From Diadophis punctatus similis (lineage: Eukaryota > Chordata > Lepidosauria > Squamata > Dipsadidae), in the NCBI GenBank assembly GCA_023053685.1, contig JALIGW010000016.1, positions 11,624,780 through 11,688,779 of the forward strand: DNA of 64,000 bases, written 5' to 3'. How positions within the stretch are numbered: position 1 is the stretch's first letter; every line of letters starts with the position of its first letter. Below the pieces are notes generated by a model. That model was not told the origin of the DNA. It worked only from the letters and a program-made list of their open reading frames with translations, and made no database searches. Made by a program: the position numbers and the translations under genes. Of the stretch, positions 47,283 to 59,400 are shown piece after piece.

Positions 47283-48085
47283 AATTTAAATAATAGATTC
47301 AAACTTAATGTAAACCGCTCCAAACTCGACTGCAGAAAATACGACTTCAGCAACAGAGTGATCAATGCCTGGAATGCACTACCTGACTCTGTGGTTTCTT
47401 CCCCAAACCCCCAAAACGTTAACCTTAGACCAATGATGGTGAACCTTTTTTGGTTCGCATGCTAAAAGGGGTGTGTGTGCGCGTGCTAGCACGCGAGCAC
47501 GTGCCCACACCCATTCCATCCCCCCGCATGTGCACCCCCCCTGCGCTTCCCCTGCGCATGCGCACAACCCTCCCCCCACCCCCACCCATGTGCACAGGCC
47601 TCACTGAAGCCTGGGACGGTGAAAAAATGGACAAATGGGCAAACCGGAAGTTCAGAAAAACGGACTTCCGGTTTGCCCGTTGGGCTGTTTTTCGCACTCC
47701 GGGGCTTAAGGGAAGCTTCCCTGAAGCCTCCAGAGGGTGAAACGGCCTTCCTCAAGGCCGAAAATCAGCTGGCCAGCACACGCATGCACGCTGGAGCTGA
47801 AATAGAACAACACTTCATGTGCCCTCCGATATGGCTCCACGTGCCACCTGTGGCACACGTGCCATAGGTTCGCCATCACTGCCTTAGACTGTCTACAGTA
47901 GACCTCTCCCCATTTCTAAGAGGTCTGTAAGGGACGTGCTGCCATGCATAAGCGCACCACTGTGCCTACAGTCCCTGTCCTACTGTCCTATTGTTCTCTT
48001 TTATCGGAACTTTTTACTTATGTTATCTTTATACAAACAACTACTATCCTGTACATGTTTGACAAAATAAATAAATAAATAAAAT
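47283..48085 (+). mobile_element. Jockey-group LINE 3' end split by a hAT MITE
   Basis: 47283-47430 encodes the NRSKLDCRKYDFSNRV-like region and NAWNALPDSVVSSP; the 3' UTR resumes at 47890 and ends in a short AAAT tail. The same family is at 53790 and 57362. Confidence 0.8.
47431..47881. mobile_element. hAT MITE, GATGGCGAACC family
   Basis: CAATGATGGTGAACC and GGTTCGCCATCACTG are flanked by CCTTAGAC at 47423-47430 and 47882-47889. The interior contains TGCGCATGCGCA at 47553-47564. Confidence 0.91.
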
Positions 48086-49021
48086 AAGTAATAAGACTCT
48101 GAAGGATTCTTCATTGACTCTCATGTAACATATACTTTGGTTACGTGCTGGATCATTTACATATATTTTATTTTCCTGGAGAACTGATACTCAACCAACT
48201 GCTGAGAATCATAATAATTATGCAGATGATGGCTTGAACATTTAGCTCAGGAGATTAAAAAAAAATCAATGCCACTCTCCAATTAACTCTTTCCTAGGAA
48301 CACCATACCCACATACATGTAAACTAAGCGGTTTTCAAAGGATGAAAAGCAAAGTCCAACTCTTTTTAAAGGCTATTCCTTTTAGACACTTATTGGCTAG
48401 GGCTAGACAATGTTAAAAAACAGATGATGAAATATGGCTATTTGATTTTGCAAATAATAAATGAAATCACAGCACGTTATGGGTTTCCTTTCACTTTAGC
48501 TGTGGGTGATTTAATTAAACCACAGCTGCTTGTTTAATGGCAAGAAATGTCATTGCCAGTACATAAAAATAGATTTATTGTCTTGTATATTATCTCATTC
48601 GACCATCAGAACTACACTTACATAATTGTTAGTGTAAACTCCAGGGGACAACAGGGTAGTGAAGTCTGATCTTAAGTTTTTATGTTCCTTATACTGAGCC
48701 TTATACTGAGGAAATTTTTTCCTAATTTTCATCTCTTTTATTGTTTCCGTATTTTCCCTGCAAGTCCCAAGAAGGTTTGAAGAAAGAACTTAATGGGTTT
48801 TTTTTCTTTGCATGGATGAGAAAGTAATGATTATGCATTGATTAGGCATTGATTATGCAGAAAGTAATCTCAAGAAATACATGATGAGAGAATAAAAATC
48901 TTTAGTCTGAGATTGGCTGTATCTGGTCAGCTGAATCAGAAATTTAGAATGAGGCTATTTAAAGCAAAGATCCCGGAAGTCACTTGGAAGTCCAGTCTCC
49001 AATTTGGGGACCCATCAGAAT
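48086..49021. other. Repeat-poor unannotated stretch
   Basis: AT-rich, with no repeat ends or coding motifs recognised. Confidence 0.38.
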
Positions 49022-49829
49022 AAAAGTTTGAAAGGACCTTGGAAGTCTTCTAGTCCAACCCCATTCTCAGGCAGGAAACCCTATACCATTTCAGACAAAT
49101 GGTTATCCAACATCTTCTTAAAAACTTCCAGTGTTGGAGAATTCACGACTTCTGGAGGCAAGCTGTTCCACTGATTAATTGTTCTCACTGTCAGGAAATT
49201 TCTCCTTAGTTCTAAGTTGCTTCTCTCCTTGATTAGTTTCCACCCATTGCTTCTTGTCCTGCCCTCAGGTACTTTGGAGAATAGTTTGACTCCCTCTTCT
49301 TTGTGGCAACTCCTGAGATATTGGAAGACTGCTATCATGTCACCCCTAGTCCTTTATTTCATTAAACTAGACATACCCAGTTCCTGCAACTGTTCTTCAT
49401 ATGTTTTAGCCTCCAGTCCCCTAATCATCTTTGTTGCTCTTCTCTGCACTCTTTCCAGAGTCTTAACATCCTTTTTACATCGTGGCGACCAAAACTGAAT
49501 GCAGTATTCCAAGTGTTGCCTTACCAAGGCATTGTAAAGTGGTATTATTACTTCACGTGATCTTGATTCTATCCCTCTGTTAATGCAGCCTAGAATTGTG
49601 TTGGCTTTTTTGGCAGCTGCTGCACACTGCTGGCTCATATTTAAACGGTTGTCCACTAGGACTCCAAGATCCCTCTCACAGTTACTACTGTTGAGCAAGG
49701 TACCACATATGCTGTACCTGTGTATTTTGTTTTTCTTGCCTAAATGTAGAACCTTACTTTTTTCACCATTGAATTTCATTTTGTTTGATAGCGCATTGTT
49801 TGATAGAGTCTCAACATCTTTTTTATATT
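49022..49829 (-). mobile_element. CR1 LINE 3' end, longest copy
   Basis: The minus-strand frame covers KSKVLHLGKKNKIHRYSICG, DLGVLVDNRLNMSQQC, ALVRQHLEYCIQFWSPRCKK and the C-terminal end, about 250 codons after the polymerase core of CR1 ORF2. The 3' UTR lies at 49022-49080. One short rearrangement is present at its upstream end, where a hAT MITE is inserted. Confidence 0.92.
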
Positions 49830-49837
49830 GTGGCAAC

Positions 49838-50141
49838 CAGTGGTGGGTTGCTGCGGTTCAGACTGGTTTTTTAGAACCGGTAGCGGAAATTTACCGCTGC
49901 TCGCCAAATCGGCAGCGATGACTGGTGGCCCGAATCGGTCCTCTGGTCACCGCAGATTGCAAAAAAAAAAAAATCCCTCTGTGCATGTGCAAAGGCTTCT
50001 GCGCATGCGCAGGGGTCATTTCCGGGTCTTTTGCACGTCATGATGGGGGCGCGGGTGCGAGCGAAGTAAGCGTGTGTGCACAAAACACGCACTTCTGTCG
50101 CAATCAGAACCGGTAGGGAAGGTAAGTGGAACCCACCCCTG
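49838..50141. mobile_element. hAT MITE, GGTGGGTT family, with hairpin core
   Basis: CAGTGGTGGGTTGCTGCGG and GGAACCCACCCCTG are flanked by GTGGCAAC at 49830-49837 and 50142-50149. TGCGCATGCGCA is at 50000-50011. Confidence 0.92.
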
Positions 50142-50149
50142 GTGGCAAC

Positions 50150-50924
50150 CAATGATAATTGAAATACATTTAATATATTGCCAATCATGTATAAAATGTA
50201 TATGGAAATATGGAAATATTGGGATGTTTCTAGTCCACAATCTCTAAAACGTTGGAAAGTTTGGCAAGATTTCTTTGACAGTATATATGAGTATTGTTAA
50301 CTCAGTGACAATGTTAATAGAGGACATGAGTTTAACTTCAGGATTGTTTGTTTTAAATGGGATGTCTATGTAATTTTGCTTAGATATTTGAGACAAACCA
50401 TGAAGCCATTGAGGATATTTTTATGGAAATTTAGAGCTCTAGATTCCTTTCAAACAAAGACTATGAAATGAAAATAGGAGTTTAAATTTTCCAGATTTTC
50501 AATTGTACTCTTGGGCATATATAATATTTTCAATGTCCTGTTTGTTTTTGGAATGTAAATGAATTCGAATATTAACTCCTCTAATAGTTTCTTATTTGGA
50601 AAATCTTTGGAAATCCTATTAAGTGCTTGCTTCTAATTTTAGTTGGAATTTAGATGTTTTCTCAGCATTAAAGTCAACAAGATATATTTGGATGTCATTG
50701 GGGAAAAATTAAGTTTCATCCTCATTCTTATGAGAAATTAAATCTCTGGGATAATTCTTATTTATAAATAATGTGTAAAGCGTTTTTGTTTTTACAAAAC
50801 AAAATGTTTTGTTAAAATGGGGTTAATAATTTAGAAATGCTTATTGCTAATAACAATTTAAAGAATTTGATTATCACAAAAAATAATCTGCCTAATAATA
50901 TAACCTGCCTAATACTGTTAAAAC
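50150..50924. other. AT-rich sequence, possibly L1 3' end
   Basis: A broken plus-strand translation near 50220-50300 (KRWKVWQDFFDSIYEYC) is loosely like an L1 ORF2 terminus. The similarity is weak. Confidence 0.3.
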
Positions 50925-51125
50925 TAAAGTAATGACAAGAGGTAGAACAACCAGCCTTAGAATTGACAATGAAGATATTGAAGTGGTAGAGAACTTCTGC
51001 TTTTTAGCATTAACCGTCAACAATAAAAGAATAAGCAGTCAAGAAATAGGACATAGATGTGCACTTGATAGAGCAGTCATGAAGGCCTTAAAAAAGATAT
51101 TCAAAAGTTGGGCTGGGTCTATACC
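50925..51125 (+). pseudogene. RTE/BovB-like reverse transcriptase fragment
   Basis: The frame encodes KTKVMTRGRT, RIDNEDIEVVENFCFL and SSQEIGHRCALDRAVMKALK followed by KIFKS, matching the region after the polymerase active site in BovB-type LINEs. No flanking BovB sequence was seen, so it is a small relic. Confidence 0.75.
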
Positions 51126-51133
51126 TCTAAAGC

Positions 51134-51220
51134 AGCGTTCCCCAACCTTTCCGGCTTGGTGGCCTAGCGTGGAGGGGCATGGCCTATTTGCAGTCGGGCC
51201 ATGTAAGCTACACTGTACCT
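51134..51220. mobile_element. hAT MITE left-end fragment
   Basis: CAGCGTTCCCCAACCTTTCC is a hAT-type end; no matching right end lies nearby. Confidence 0.5.
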
Positions 51221-51254
51221 AAGTATTTCTTCATGATAAATATTATGACAGAAT

Positions 51255-51420
51255 CTATAGATATTCTCAGTCATCCAGGTCATGGCTGTCCCAAAGGTGC
51301 TTTTTCAAGAGGCAACTGGACTTTCTTGTTTTTCCTTTGAAGACGTTTCGCTTTTCATCCAAGAAGCTTCTTCAGCTCTGACTGGATGGTGGGGAATGGA
51401 AGGATTTATACTCCTTGCAG
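51255..51420 (+). repeat. Interspersed module, best copy
   Basis: CATCCAGGTCATGGCTGTCC, GAAGACGTTTCGCTTTTCAT and CCAAGAAGCTTCTTCAGC occur in this order, as at 17665. Confidence 0.55.
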
Positions 51421-51437
51421 ACAACAACCCTCTAAAA

Positions 51438-51573
51438 CAGTGTTTCCCAACCTTGGCAACTTGAAGATGTCTGGACTTCAACTCCCAGAATTCCCCAGCC
51501 AGCATTCGCTGGCTGGGGAATTCTGGGAGTTGAAGTCCAGACATCTTCAAGTTGCCAAGGTTGGGAAACACTG
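51438..51573. mobile_element. Foldback MITE, GTTTCCCAACC family, complete
   Basis: CAGTGTTTCCCAACCTTGGC is followed by an almost perfect palindrome of 136 bases centred near AGCATTCGCTGGC. CTCTAAAA flanks it exactly at 51430-51437 and 51574-51581. It resembles the hAT elements in duplication length and end bases. Confidence 0.93.
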
Positions 51574-51714
51574 CTCTAAAAGCAAATGACCAGCTGTCTG
51601 CAAAGAATATCATTTATTGCCTTTTTCTTTTTTTCTTTTTCATTAGAGCCAATGTCCAACATTGTATAGTGACTCGTAGAAACTATAATTATAACTATAA
51701 AACTATAAATTAAC

Positions 51715-52110
51715 GATGTCGGCAGCCAATAAGGAAAACCTTTACAAAATGTTTTACCGTTGGCATTTGCCCCCAGCGAGATTGGGCAAAATGTATCCAA
51801 ACTGGTGGGCAACTTAATAGGGATATGAAAGGAGCCCCAACTGGGCATCCCCTCGTCAACAGTGATGCCACCATTCAATCCTTTCAACCTGGAAGTGCTT
51901 CGGTATTCCTGACATGATTATAGTAGTGGTAGTAGTAGTAATGCGTCTTCCACAATTGGGTTCGGTGATCCTTTTTTAATGTTAATATGTCAGACATTCT
52001 ATAGTCTGTCCAACAAATATGTAACTATTTATCAGTTGTTAAAAGGAACCTTTGTTTGCTTGAAACTTAATAAATTGAGTAAATGAAAATTAAAACAAAA
52101 TGACATTATG
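51715..52110 (+). mobile_element. Short L1 ORF2 relic
   Basis: At 51718-51812 the frame gives NKENLYKMFYRWHLPPARLG then KMYPN, which lines up with YKENFYKMSYRWHLAPIRLA in the L1 at 12.4 kb. The following sequence to about 52110 may be its remainder. Confidence 0.65.
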
Positions 52111-52311
52111 GTAAAAATAAAGATATCGTAAAATAGGATCAATAATTTTATTTTTAAAATAGAAAGAACAATTAGACAAAATATCAGTTATCTGGCCAGC
52201 AAGATTTTGACTGAGTTGTGCAACCAACCATAATAATTATAATAATAGGAAGCGAATGATGTGAGTCAATAGTAAGAACTAGGGACTTACTCTTGGATAC
52301 ATTCACTAAAT

Positions 52312-52673
52312 CAGTGGTTCCCAACCTGTGGTACGTGTACCACTAGTAGTACGCGAGGGCCTTCCAGGTGGTACGCGAACACTTTCGGGGTCATGAACGA
52401 TTTTTAGTTAGTTATTTTTTACTTCACAAAAATGTTTACTGCCTAACACAAGATAATCTGGCAACGATTTGCAACTGTTGCCACACGCCACCCACCTGGT
52501 CCCAGCGGCCCGAGAATCCAGTTGCTGGATGCGCGGGGCCAAAAAAGGAACGGTACAATTATGGAAATAAAGTGATATCTGATCGAATTTAGTTTCTCTG
52601 GAACCAGGTGGTACGCGGCGACTGTACGGGACCTCCAAGTGGTACTCGATCACAAAAAGGTTGGGAACCACTG
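52312..52673. mobile_element. hAT MITE, GTGGTACGCG family
   Basis: CAGTGGTTCCCAACCTGTGG and GGTTGGGAACCACTG are flanked by CACTAAAT at 52304-52311 and 52674-52681. TGGTACGCG recurs near both ends. Confidence 0.92.
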
Positions 52674-52681
52674 CACTAAAT

Positions 52682-53304
52682 GAATAAATATGTAAACATA
52701 TTGTACACATTTCTCAATTCGTCCAGTATTATATATAAAGCAGAACTTGCCATTTTTGTACACTAAAATCTTTCATACTCCAGAATTTTCTTCGTAAAAT
52801 GGGCAACCAGACCTCTGGCTCCTTTGTGAAATAGCTAAATGTATAAATATAATAATACATGGATTCAGTCTACCTGTCCCTCATGACAATTAAGTTATTG
52901 GCATACAAAAGTTTATAAGATGAAATGTAATTTCCAGTTTCTATCCTCAGCTGTTCTTTCACTGAGCTTTACTACATCTATTGGAGAAATACAGATTCCT
53001 GTAATGGATATGATCTCATTTTTATAGCTGACAATGTTTGTCATACACAGACTGGCTAGGAAGCCGGAGATGAATGTGTTCTCCAAGAACAGCATATTAA
53101 CCTCAAACTTCTGAAATAGATTGGGAGATATGTCAAGTGCCAAGATATCATTGTCAAACCTCTCTGCTTACAATGGCTTTCCATGTCACTGCTTATGAAC
53201 TATAGCAAGGCCCAGGTTCTACTTACCGATAAAATGAAGATGCTGTACAAGATGTACCATATCACTCTTCCTATGCCATCTGGATGCATTTGAAATTGCA
53301 TAAT
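52682..53304. other. Unannotated stretch
   Basis: No repeat or gene recognised. Confidence 0.35.
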
Positions 53305-53312
53305 GAAATAAT

Positions 53313-53550
53313 CAGCGGTGAAATCTACTTACCTTCCCTACCCATTCAAAAGCACGTGCTTTGCACGCGTGCATGCATGCCACTGTTGCATGCGCTTTTT
53401 CACCCTCTGCGCATGTGCAGAAGGAAAATGGCGATGTCCGGGCGGGTGGGCAGAGCCTCGCGCTGCTGCTGCTACTGGTTCTCTGAACCACCGGCGGACG
53501 CCGCTACTGGTACGCCCAAACCGGGCCAAACCGGTAGCATTTCACCCCTG
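53313..53550. mobile_element. hAT MITE, GTGAAAT family, with hairpin core
   Basis: CAGCGGTGAAATCTACTTAC and CGGTAGCATTTCACCCCTG are flanked by GAAATAAT at 53305-53312 and 53551-53558. The core is reduced to TGCGCATGTGCA at 53408-53419. Confidence 0.9.
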
Positions 53551-53558
53551 GAAATAAT

Positions 53559-53789
53559 TCGAAAGCATTAGCAAATATGAAAAGTTTATATATCTTTCTC
53601 TTTATTTTGTTTTTAATACCATTCCCCTTTTCTATATTTTTTATAGAAAGACTTCCTTCCTTATATTTTTAAACAAAATGAATGAAACCACCTGGGCTTC
53701 ATGTATATTTCTACTTGTCAGTTTGTGTTTCTATTCCTGATTCCATGGACATAGGATGAAATTTGGCTAAGTCTCGTTGGTTGGCTGAC
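53559..53789. other. Unannotated spacer
   Basis: Nothing recognised. Confidence 0.3.
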
Positions 53790-54433
53790 AACTGAGGAAT
53801 CCACAAATGCCACTTCATATTCCCAGGATCACAGGTTTAGGTCTGGATGGATCACCAATCCTTGAATACAGCTCATCTGTCTGGAACCCACACCGCATTT
53901 TGGACATAAATACATTAGAAAGTGTCCAGAGATACTTTACGAGAAGAGTCCTCCACTCATCTACTCGCAACAGAATACCTTACGCAACCAGACTTGAAAT
54001 CCTGGGCTTAGAAAGCTTAGAACTACATTGCCTTCGGCACGACCTAAGCATAGCTCATAAAATTATCTGCTACAACGTCCTTCCTGTCAATGACTACTTC
54101 AGCTTCAACCACAACAATACACGAGCACACAACAAATACAAACTCAAAGTGAACCGCTCCAAATTTGACTGTAGAAAATACGACTTTAGCAACAGAGTGG
54201 TTAATGCCTGGAACTCACTACCTGACTCTGTGGTTTCGTCACCAAACCCCCAAAACTTTACCCTTAGACTGTCCACTGTTGACATCACCCGATTCCTAAG
54301 AGGTCAGTAAGGGGCGTGCATAAAGCGCACCAGTGTGCCTACCATCCCTGTCCTAATGTTCCCACTCATCAGTACCCATCTTATGTATATAAACAATGTT
54401 ATATCTATGTATATTACCAATACGTACTTGACA
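53790..54433 (+). mobile_element. Jockey-group LINE C-terminal end, longest copy
   Basis: The 167-codon frame has PILEYSSSVWNPH, ESVQRYFTRRVLHSST, LGLESLELHCLRHDL and NRVVNAWNSLPDSVVSS before its stop, the conserved tail of CR1/jockey-group ORF2. It is 5'-truncated. Confidence 0.85.
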
Positions 54434-54551
<118 letters not shown>

Positions 54552-54607
54552 GTGAACTTGATAACCTTCTGTAGGTTATATATTTTTTATTAATATTGTA
54601 TCGATGT

Positions 54608-55011
54608 AAGGCTATGCTTGGAATTGGAACCAGAATTCCCATTGCTAAAGCAAGGCAGTTGTAAAATGGGTGGCACTGGTTTTTACAATCTTTTTTTTGC
54701 TATGATTTTAAAACAAATCACTGCAGTTGTTAAGTGAATCATACGGTTGTTAAGTGAATCCAGTTTCTCCCATTGACTTTGCTTGACGGAAACCAGTTGG
54801 GAAGGTTGCAAATGGTGATCACATGACCCTCGGATACTGCAACCACTGTAAATACCTGCCAGTTGCCAAGTGCCCAAATTGTGTTCATGTGACTGTGGGA
54901 ATGCTGCAATGGTTATTAAGTATGAGGACCGGTCATAAGTCACTTTTCTCAGTGCTATTGTAACTTTAAAAGGTTACTAAACAAGTCGTCGTAAGTCAGT
55001 GAGTAGCTGTA
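54608..55011. mobile_element. Mariner-type MITE fragment
   Basis: AGTGAATCATACGGTTGTTA, GGTGATCACATGACCCTCGG and TATGAGGACCGGTCATAAGT; related to 44136, 19325 and 11955. Confidence 0.7.
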
Positions 55012-55137
55012 GGAGAGCACTCTGAAAAATGATCAGCATAGTTCTTAATAGGTCTACATAATATTCATTATTGTTCAATAATATTCATTATTATTCTACA
55101 GTTATACACTAAGTACAGATTCTATAACTGTTGGCAA

Positions 55138-56104
55138 ACCTTTTTGGCACTGAATGCCGAAATGGAAGCAAGTACACAGTGGTGGTTCCTACAGGTGCGG
55201 TCCACTCTATAGCACCGGTAACGGCCGCTGGTGACATCACAGTACCAGTGCGGTCAGTTGCCGATGCCTGGGCACCGCCATTTAAAAAAAAAATTTAAAT
55301 TTTTTTTTAAAAAAAATTTCTTCTGCGCATGCCCAGAAGCCGAGCTTCTGGCACTGCGCATGCACTGCCTTCCTATCCCACAGTGAGTCCAAGCAGGGGA
55401 GGATGGCTGAGGGAGCACGTGAGACGCTGAAAGAACGGGTGGCAGGAGCTATCTCCATTCCCCTCCCTTCAGCAGTCCGAGAAGCCACGAATGCGCGGTG
55501 ATGATCCTAGGCATTTTCGCACGTTCAAGGCTTCTCGAGCTGCTGAGGGGAGGGGGAACAGGCGGCAGGAGCCTAGGATCATCGAATGGGGAGAAGCATT
55601 CAGGCCGGACGGAGGCTCCTAGAAGAACCGCTGCCGCGGTCTTGCTGCTCCCGCTGCGGGGGGCTGCGTTGTGGATGGGCAATGTCCCCCCGCTTCTCTG
55701 GCCGCTGCCAAGCTCCCGAGGCCCACGCCCACCCGGTCACATGGCCGGCAAGCCACACCCACAAAATAAGCCACGCCCACAGAGTGGTAGTAAAAAAATT
55801 AGGAACCCACCCCTGCAAGTACGCCCGGGGGGGGAGCACTGGAAACCGGAAGAGCAGCTTACTGGCGCACACGCGCGGGAACACCGGAAACTGGAAGAGC
55901 AGCTAAGCTTCCGGTTTCCGGTATGCACATGTGCACCAGTCACCTGGTCTTCCGGTTTCTGGCATGCATGCACACGTGAAGACCAGCTGGCCGGCACGCA
56001 TGTACACGCCGAAACCGAAAGAACAACAGGTGACAGCTAGCATGCCCAGAGAGATGGCTCTGCGTTGCACTTCCAGCATGCGTGCCATAGGTTCCCCATC
56101 ATGG
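55138..56104. mobile_element. hAT MITE, GATGGCGAACC family, interrupted
   Basis: The diverged ends CTGTTGGCAAACC and GGTTCCCCATCATGG are flanked by TTCTATAA at 55130-55137 and 56105-56112. The GCGTGCCATAGG block is shared with the copies at 47431 and 60724. Confidence 0.87.
55177..55815. mobile_element. hAT MITE, GGTGGGTT family, nested
   Basis: CAGTGGTGGTTCCTACAGG and GGAACCCACCCCTG are flanked by CAAGTACA at 55169-55176 and CAAGTACG at 55816-55823 (7 of 8). Its sister at 57920 is about 130 bases shorter. Frames inside are GC artefacts. Confidence 0.88.
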
Positions 56105-56112
56105 TTCTATAA

Positions 56113-56640
56113 GCTAATCACATACTATAAACATTAAATTTCCCTTCTTATATTCAGTCTCCCTTTTATCTAATCTCTGCACTTTTAGAAATCTTCTTTA
56201 GCAGGGCAAGGCATAACACTGAAGCCATTATCTATCTTCTCACCTTCCACTCTCTTGATTGATGCACAACTAAAAGGTCTTGATCAAGCTACCGAAACGT
56301 CCACAACACAAGCTAAAAGGTATTTCAGAGTATGCAGGGCATGAGCATAGTGCCTGTCTGAAACTCCTAGAACCAAATATGTATTTTGCCCACATCTTGC
56401 AACAACAGTATCCCTATGGTTCCAGGAGAAGGGGCCGATGCTTTCCGGAGTTCCAGGAAGTGCTACATCCTCCACGCAACCCTATTTGCCTTCAACTCTG
56501 AACAGGTGCCAAGTCTGGATTTGTACAGATTATTTATTTAAATCATTTGTATATCAGCCTCTCATTAAAAAAGATGGGAGCAATTTATAATAAGTTAATA
56601 GGTTTTTTTAATAGAGTTAAAACAATATACTTGGCCAAGG
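56113..56640. other. Unannotated stretch
   Basis: Nothing recognised. Confidence 0.3.
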
Positions 56641-56654
56641 TCTATAATAAAATC

Positions 56655-56704
56655 CATTCATTCATCATGCATTCATTCATGCATTCATGCATTCATTCAT
56701 TCAT
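56655..56704. repeat. (ATTC)n/(ATGC)n short repeat
   Basis: Imperfect CATTCATTC and CATGCATTC units. Confidence 0.85.
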
Positions 56705-56789
56705 GTAAAATATACCAAACACAGACCCAAGAAAATAACTCAGAGATTAATATGTGCATTGAGAGTTAGAGAATATAATGGCAAAAAGT

Positions 56790-57360
56790 ACAATTGTGGG
56801 GTTTCTTTCCATCAAAAGCTGCATAGACTAGGATCTTACGTGAGCTGCATTGGTTGCCCATTAGTCTCTGGATGCAATTTAAGGTGTTGGTGATTACCTT
56901 TAAAGCCCTATATGGTTCAGGGCCACAGTATCTCCGGGACCGCCTGCTACCGCATACCTCCCTGTGACCGGTCAGATCACACAGGGCTGGCCTGCTCCGG
57001 GTACCGTCAGCTAAACAATGTCAGCTGGCGGGCCCGCGGGCGAAGGCCTTCTCTGTGGCGGCTCCTACACTCTGGAACCAACTTCCCCCTGAGATCCGGA
57101 CTATCCCCACCTTATTGGCCTTCAGAAAAGCCATTAAGACCTGGCTCTTTCGGCAAGCCTGTGCCCATTGATTGTCGATGCTGGCCCTTGTAATGAAAGG
57201 ATTGAATGATTGAGTTGACTAAATGTCTTTTTATATATTGTTATACTGTATTTTAACCCTGTTTTTAAATTTTTTATACTGATGTTATTTGTATTTTTGT
57301 TAGCCACTCAGAGTCCCTGCGGAGTTGAGCGGCATATAAATGCAAGTAATAATCTAATCT
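56790..57360 (+). mobile_element. Jockey-group LINE C-terminal end and 3' UTR
   Basis: The translation gives FKALYGSGPQYLRDRLLPHT, a stop, then RAGLLRVPSAKQCQLAGPRA, LWNQLPPEIRTIP and FRKAIKTWLFRQ. GCCACTCAGAGTCCCTGCGG marks the 3' end. One internal stop is seen. Confidence 0.8.
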
Positions 57361-57361
57361 A

Positions 57362-57790
57362 AATGTAGTTCATAAAATCATATACCAAAATGTCCTTCCT
57401 GTCAATGATTACTTCAGCTTCAACCGCAACAATACACGAGCACGTAATAGATTCAAACTAAATGTAAAGCGCTCCAAACTCGACTGCAGAAAATACGACT
57501 TCAGCAACAGAGTGATCAATGCCTGGAATGCACTACCTGACTCTGTGGTTTCTTCCCCAAACCCCAAAAACTTTAACCTTAGACTGACTACAGTCGACCT
57601 CTCCTCGTTTCTAAGAGGTCTGTAAGGGGCGTGCATAAGCGCACCAGCGTGCCTACCGTCCCTGTCCTACTGTCCTATTGTCCTCTTTTATCGTTACTTT
57701 TTACTTATGTATATACAAATTACTACTATACATTTTTGACAAATAAATAAATAAATAAAATATAAATAAATAAATAAATAAATAAATAAA
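57362..57790 (+). mobile_element. Jockey-group LINE 3' end with (AAAT)n tail
   Basis: The frame KIIYQNVLPVNDYFSFN through NAWNALPDSVVSSP and FLRGL closely follows the copies at 47283 and 53790. It starts immediately after the previous LINE's 3' end, which may have been its target. Confidence 0.83.
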
Positions 57791-57919
57791 TCTACTGTAT
57801 AAAAACAAGTAGACAGTCGGGATGTCTGCAGAAGAGAGAGTAAATAATCAAGATTACAGTTTTGATTGCAAAGTTATGGCTACTGTCTAGACTATTTTAA
57901 TCTAGTCTGCAGCTGCCCC

Positions 57920-58431
57920 CAGTGGTGGGTTCCTACCAGTGCGGTCCACTCTATAGCACTGGTAGCGGCCCGCTGGTGACGTCACAGTACCGGTGCGGTC
58001 GGTTGCCGGTGCCTGGGCGCCACCATTTTTTAAAAAAATAATTTTTTAAAAAATTTTCTTCTCCGTATGCCCAGAAGCCAAGCTTCCGGCACTGCTCATG
58101 TGCTGCCTTCCTACCCCACAGTGAGTCCAAGCAGGGGAGGATGGCTGAAGGAGCGCGTGAGATGCTGAAAGAACAGGCAACTATCTCCATTCCCCTCCCT
58201 TCAGCAGTCTGAGAAGCCACGAATGCGCAGTGATGATTTGCACGTTTTTGCACGTTTGAGGCTTCTCGAGCTGTGAGGGGAGGGGGAATGGGCAGCAGGA
58301 CCTATCTCAGTTCCCCTCCCTTCAGCAGTCTGAGAAGCCACGCCCACCCGGTCACAATGCTGGCAAGCCACACCCACAAAATAAGCCACGCCCATGGAGT
58401 GGTAGTAAAAAAAATTAGGAACCCGCCCCTG
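57920..58431. mobile_element. hAT MITE, GGTGGGTT family
   Basis: CAGTGGTGGGTTCCTACCAG and GGAACCCGCCCCTG are flanked exactly by GCTGCCCC at 57912-57919 and 58432-58439. Confidence 0.92.
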
Positions 58432-58439
58432 GCTGCCCC

Positions 58440-59110
58440 TGATGTTATGCAACATCCATGCCTTGTATATCAGGTGAAAAAATAATTTAGGAACAATTAA
58501 TAGACTTCTAGGTAAACCTATCTCCATATAAGATAAAACACACATAAGGTAAATTGGGGAGCACAGGAGAAAGAAATAAAAAGTGGCAAGTCAGATTTGC
58601 CAGTAGAATTTAAAATCTTCAGTCCATCACAATTCCTCCAGTCATAATACTGGACTTTCTTGAGCACAAAGAAAAAGAGTTAAAAATCCGGTTGGTCTAT
58701 TCAGTTCAAAAAATGCAAGGTCTTTTGAAGCAGGTCTCCAGCGTGATTGGAAGATAAACATTCTCTATGGGCCTCCATAAACCAATTTTCCGCACTGAGC
58801 TCTTCTGTAGAAGAAATAACTGTCTGGGCTGATTAATAAAATTCAATCTCCAGTGTATCTTCTCTTGCTTTCTTCATTTCTGATGTCCCTTGCTGGGATA
58901 AAAATGTTATCTGATTGGACTGTTGCTTTCATTGCTCAAGCTCCTGTATGTTTGGCCACAGCAGAACCCCAATCACCCAAAGTGAAGTGATGCCAAATGT
59001 GTGGATACATCCCACATCCCTATTTTCCCCTTAATAATAGCCACACAGAACTCATTTTTTCAGAAAATGCATGTGCCTGTGTGCATTGCCTCCTGTATAA
59101 ATAGCGGTAA
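58440..59110. other. Unannotated stretch
   Basis: No repeat recognised. It contains no frame with a known domain. Confidence 0.35.
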
Positions 59111-59118
59111 TTCTAGAA

Positions 59119-59247
59119 CAGGGGTGTCAAACTCGTGGCGTCACATTGTCGTCATGTGACGTATCGCGACTTTTCCTCCCTTCGCTAAAATGGGAGTGGC
59201 CAGTGCATGACACATCCGGACTGCTGGCCATGAGTTTGACACCCCTG
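59119..59247. mobile_element. Short hAT MITE, TGTCAAACTC family
   Basis: CAGGGGTGTCAAACTC and GAGTTTGACACCCCTG are only 129 bases apart overall and are flanked by TTCTAGAA at 59111-59118 and 59248-59255. Confidence 0.92.
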
Positions 59248-59400
59248 TTCTAGAATATGCTTGGGAGAGCAAATCATTATTAGGGCAGAAAGAACTATAT
59301 AAGGATTTTTTTAAAGAAAAAACACAGTTGTTGTGAATTCATGCATATGAATTTTGATGCTTTAACTTTCATGAATTTAATTATATGTACATGTTTATAT

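Noticed and set aside
55282..56040. GC-rich frames up to 180 codons
   Set aside because: They fall inside two nested hAT MITEs with target duplications and contain no domain.
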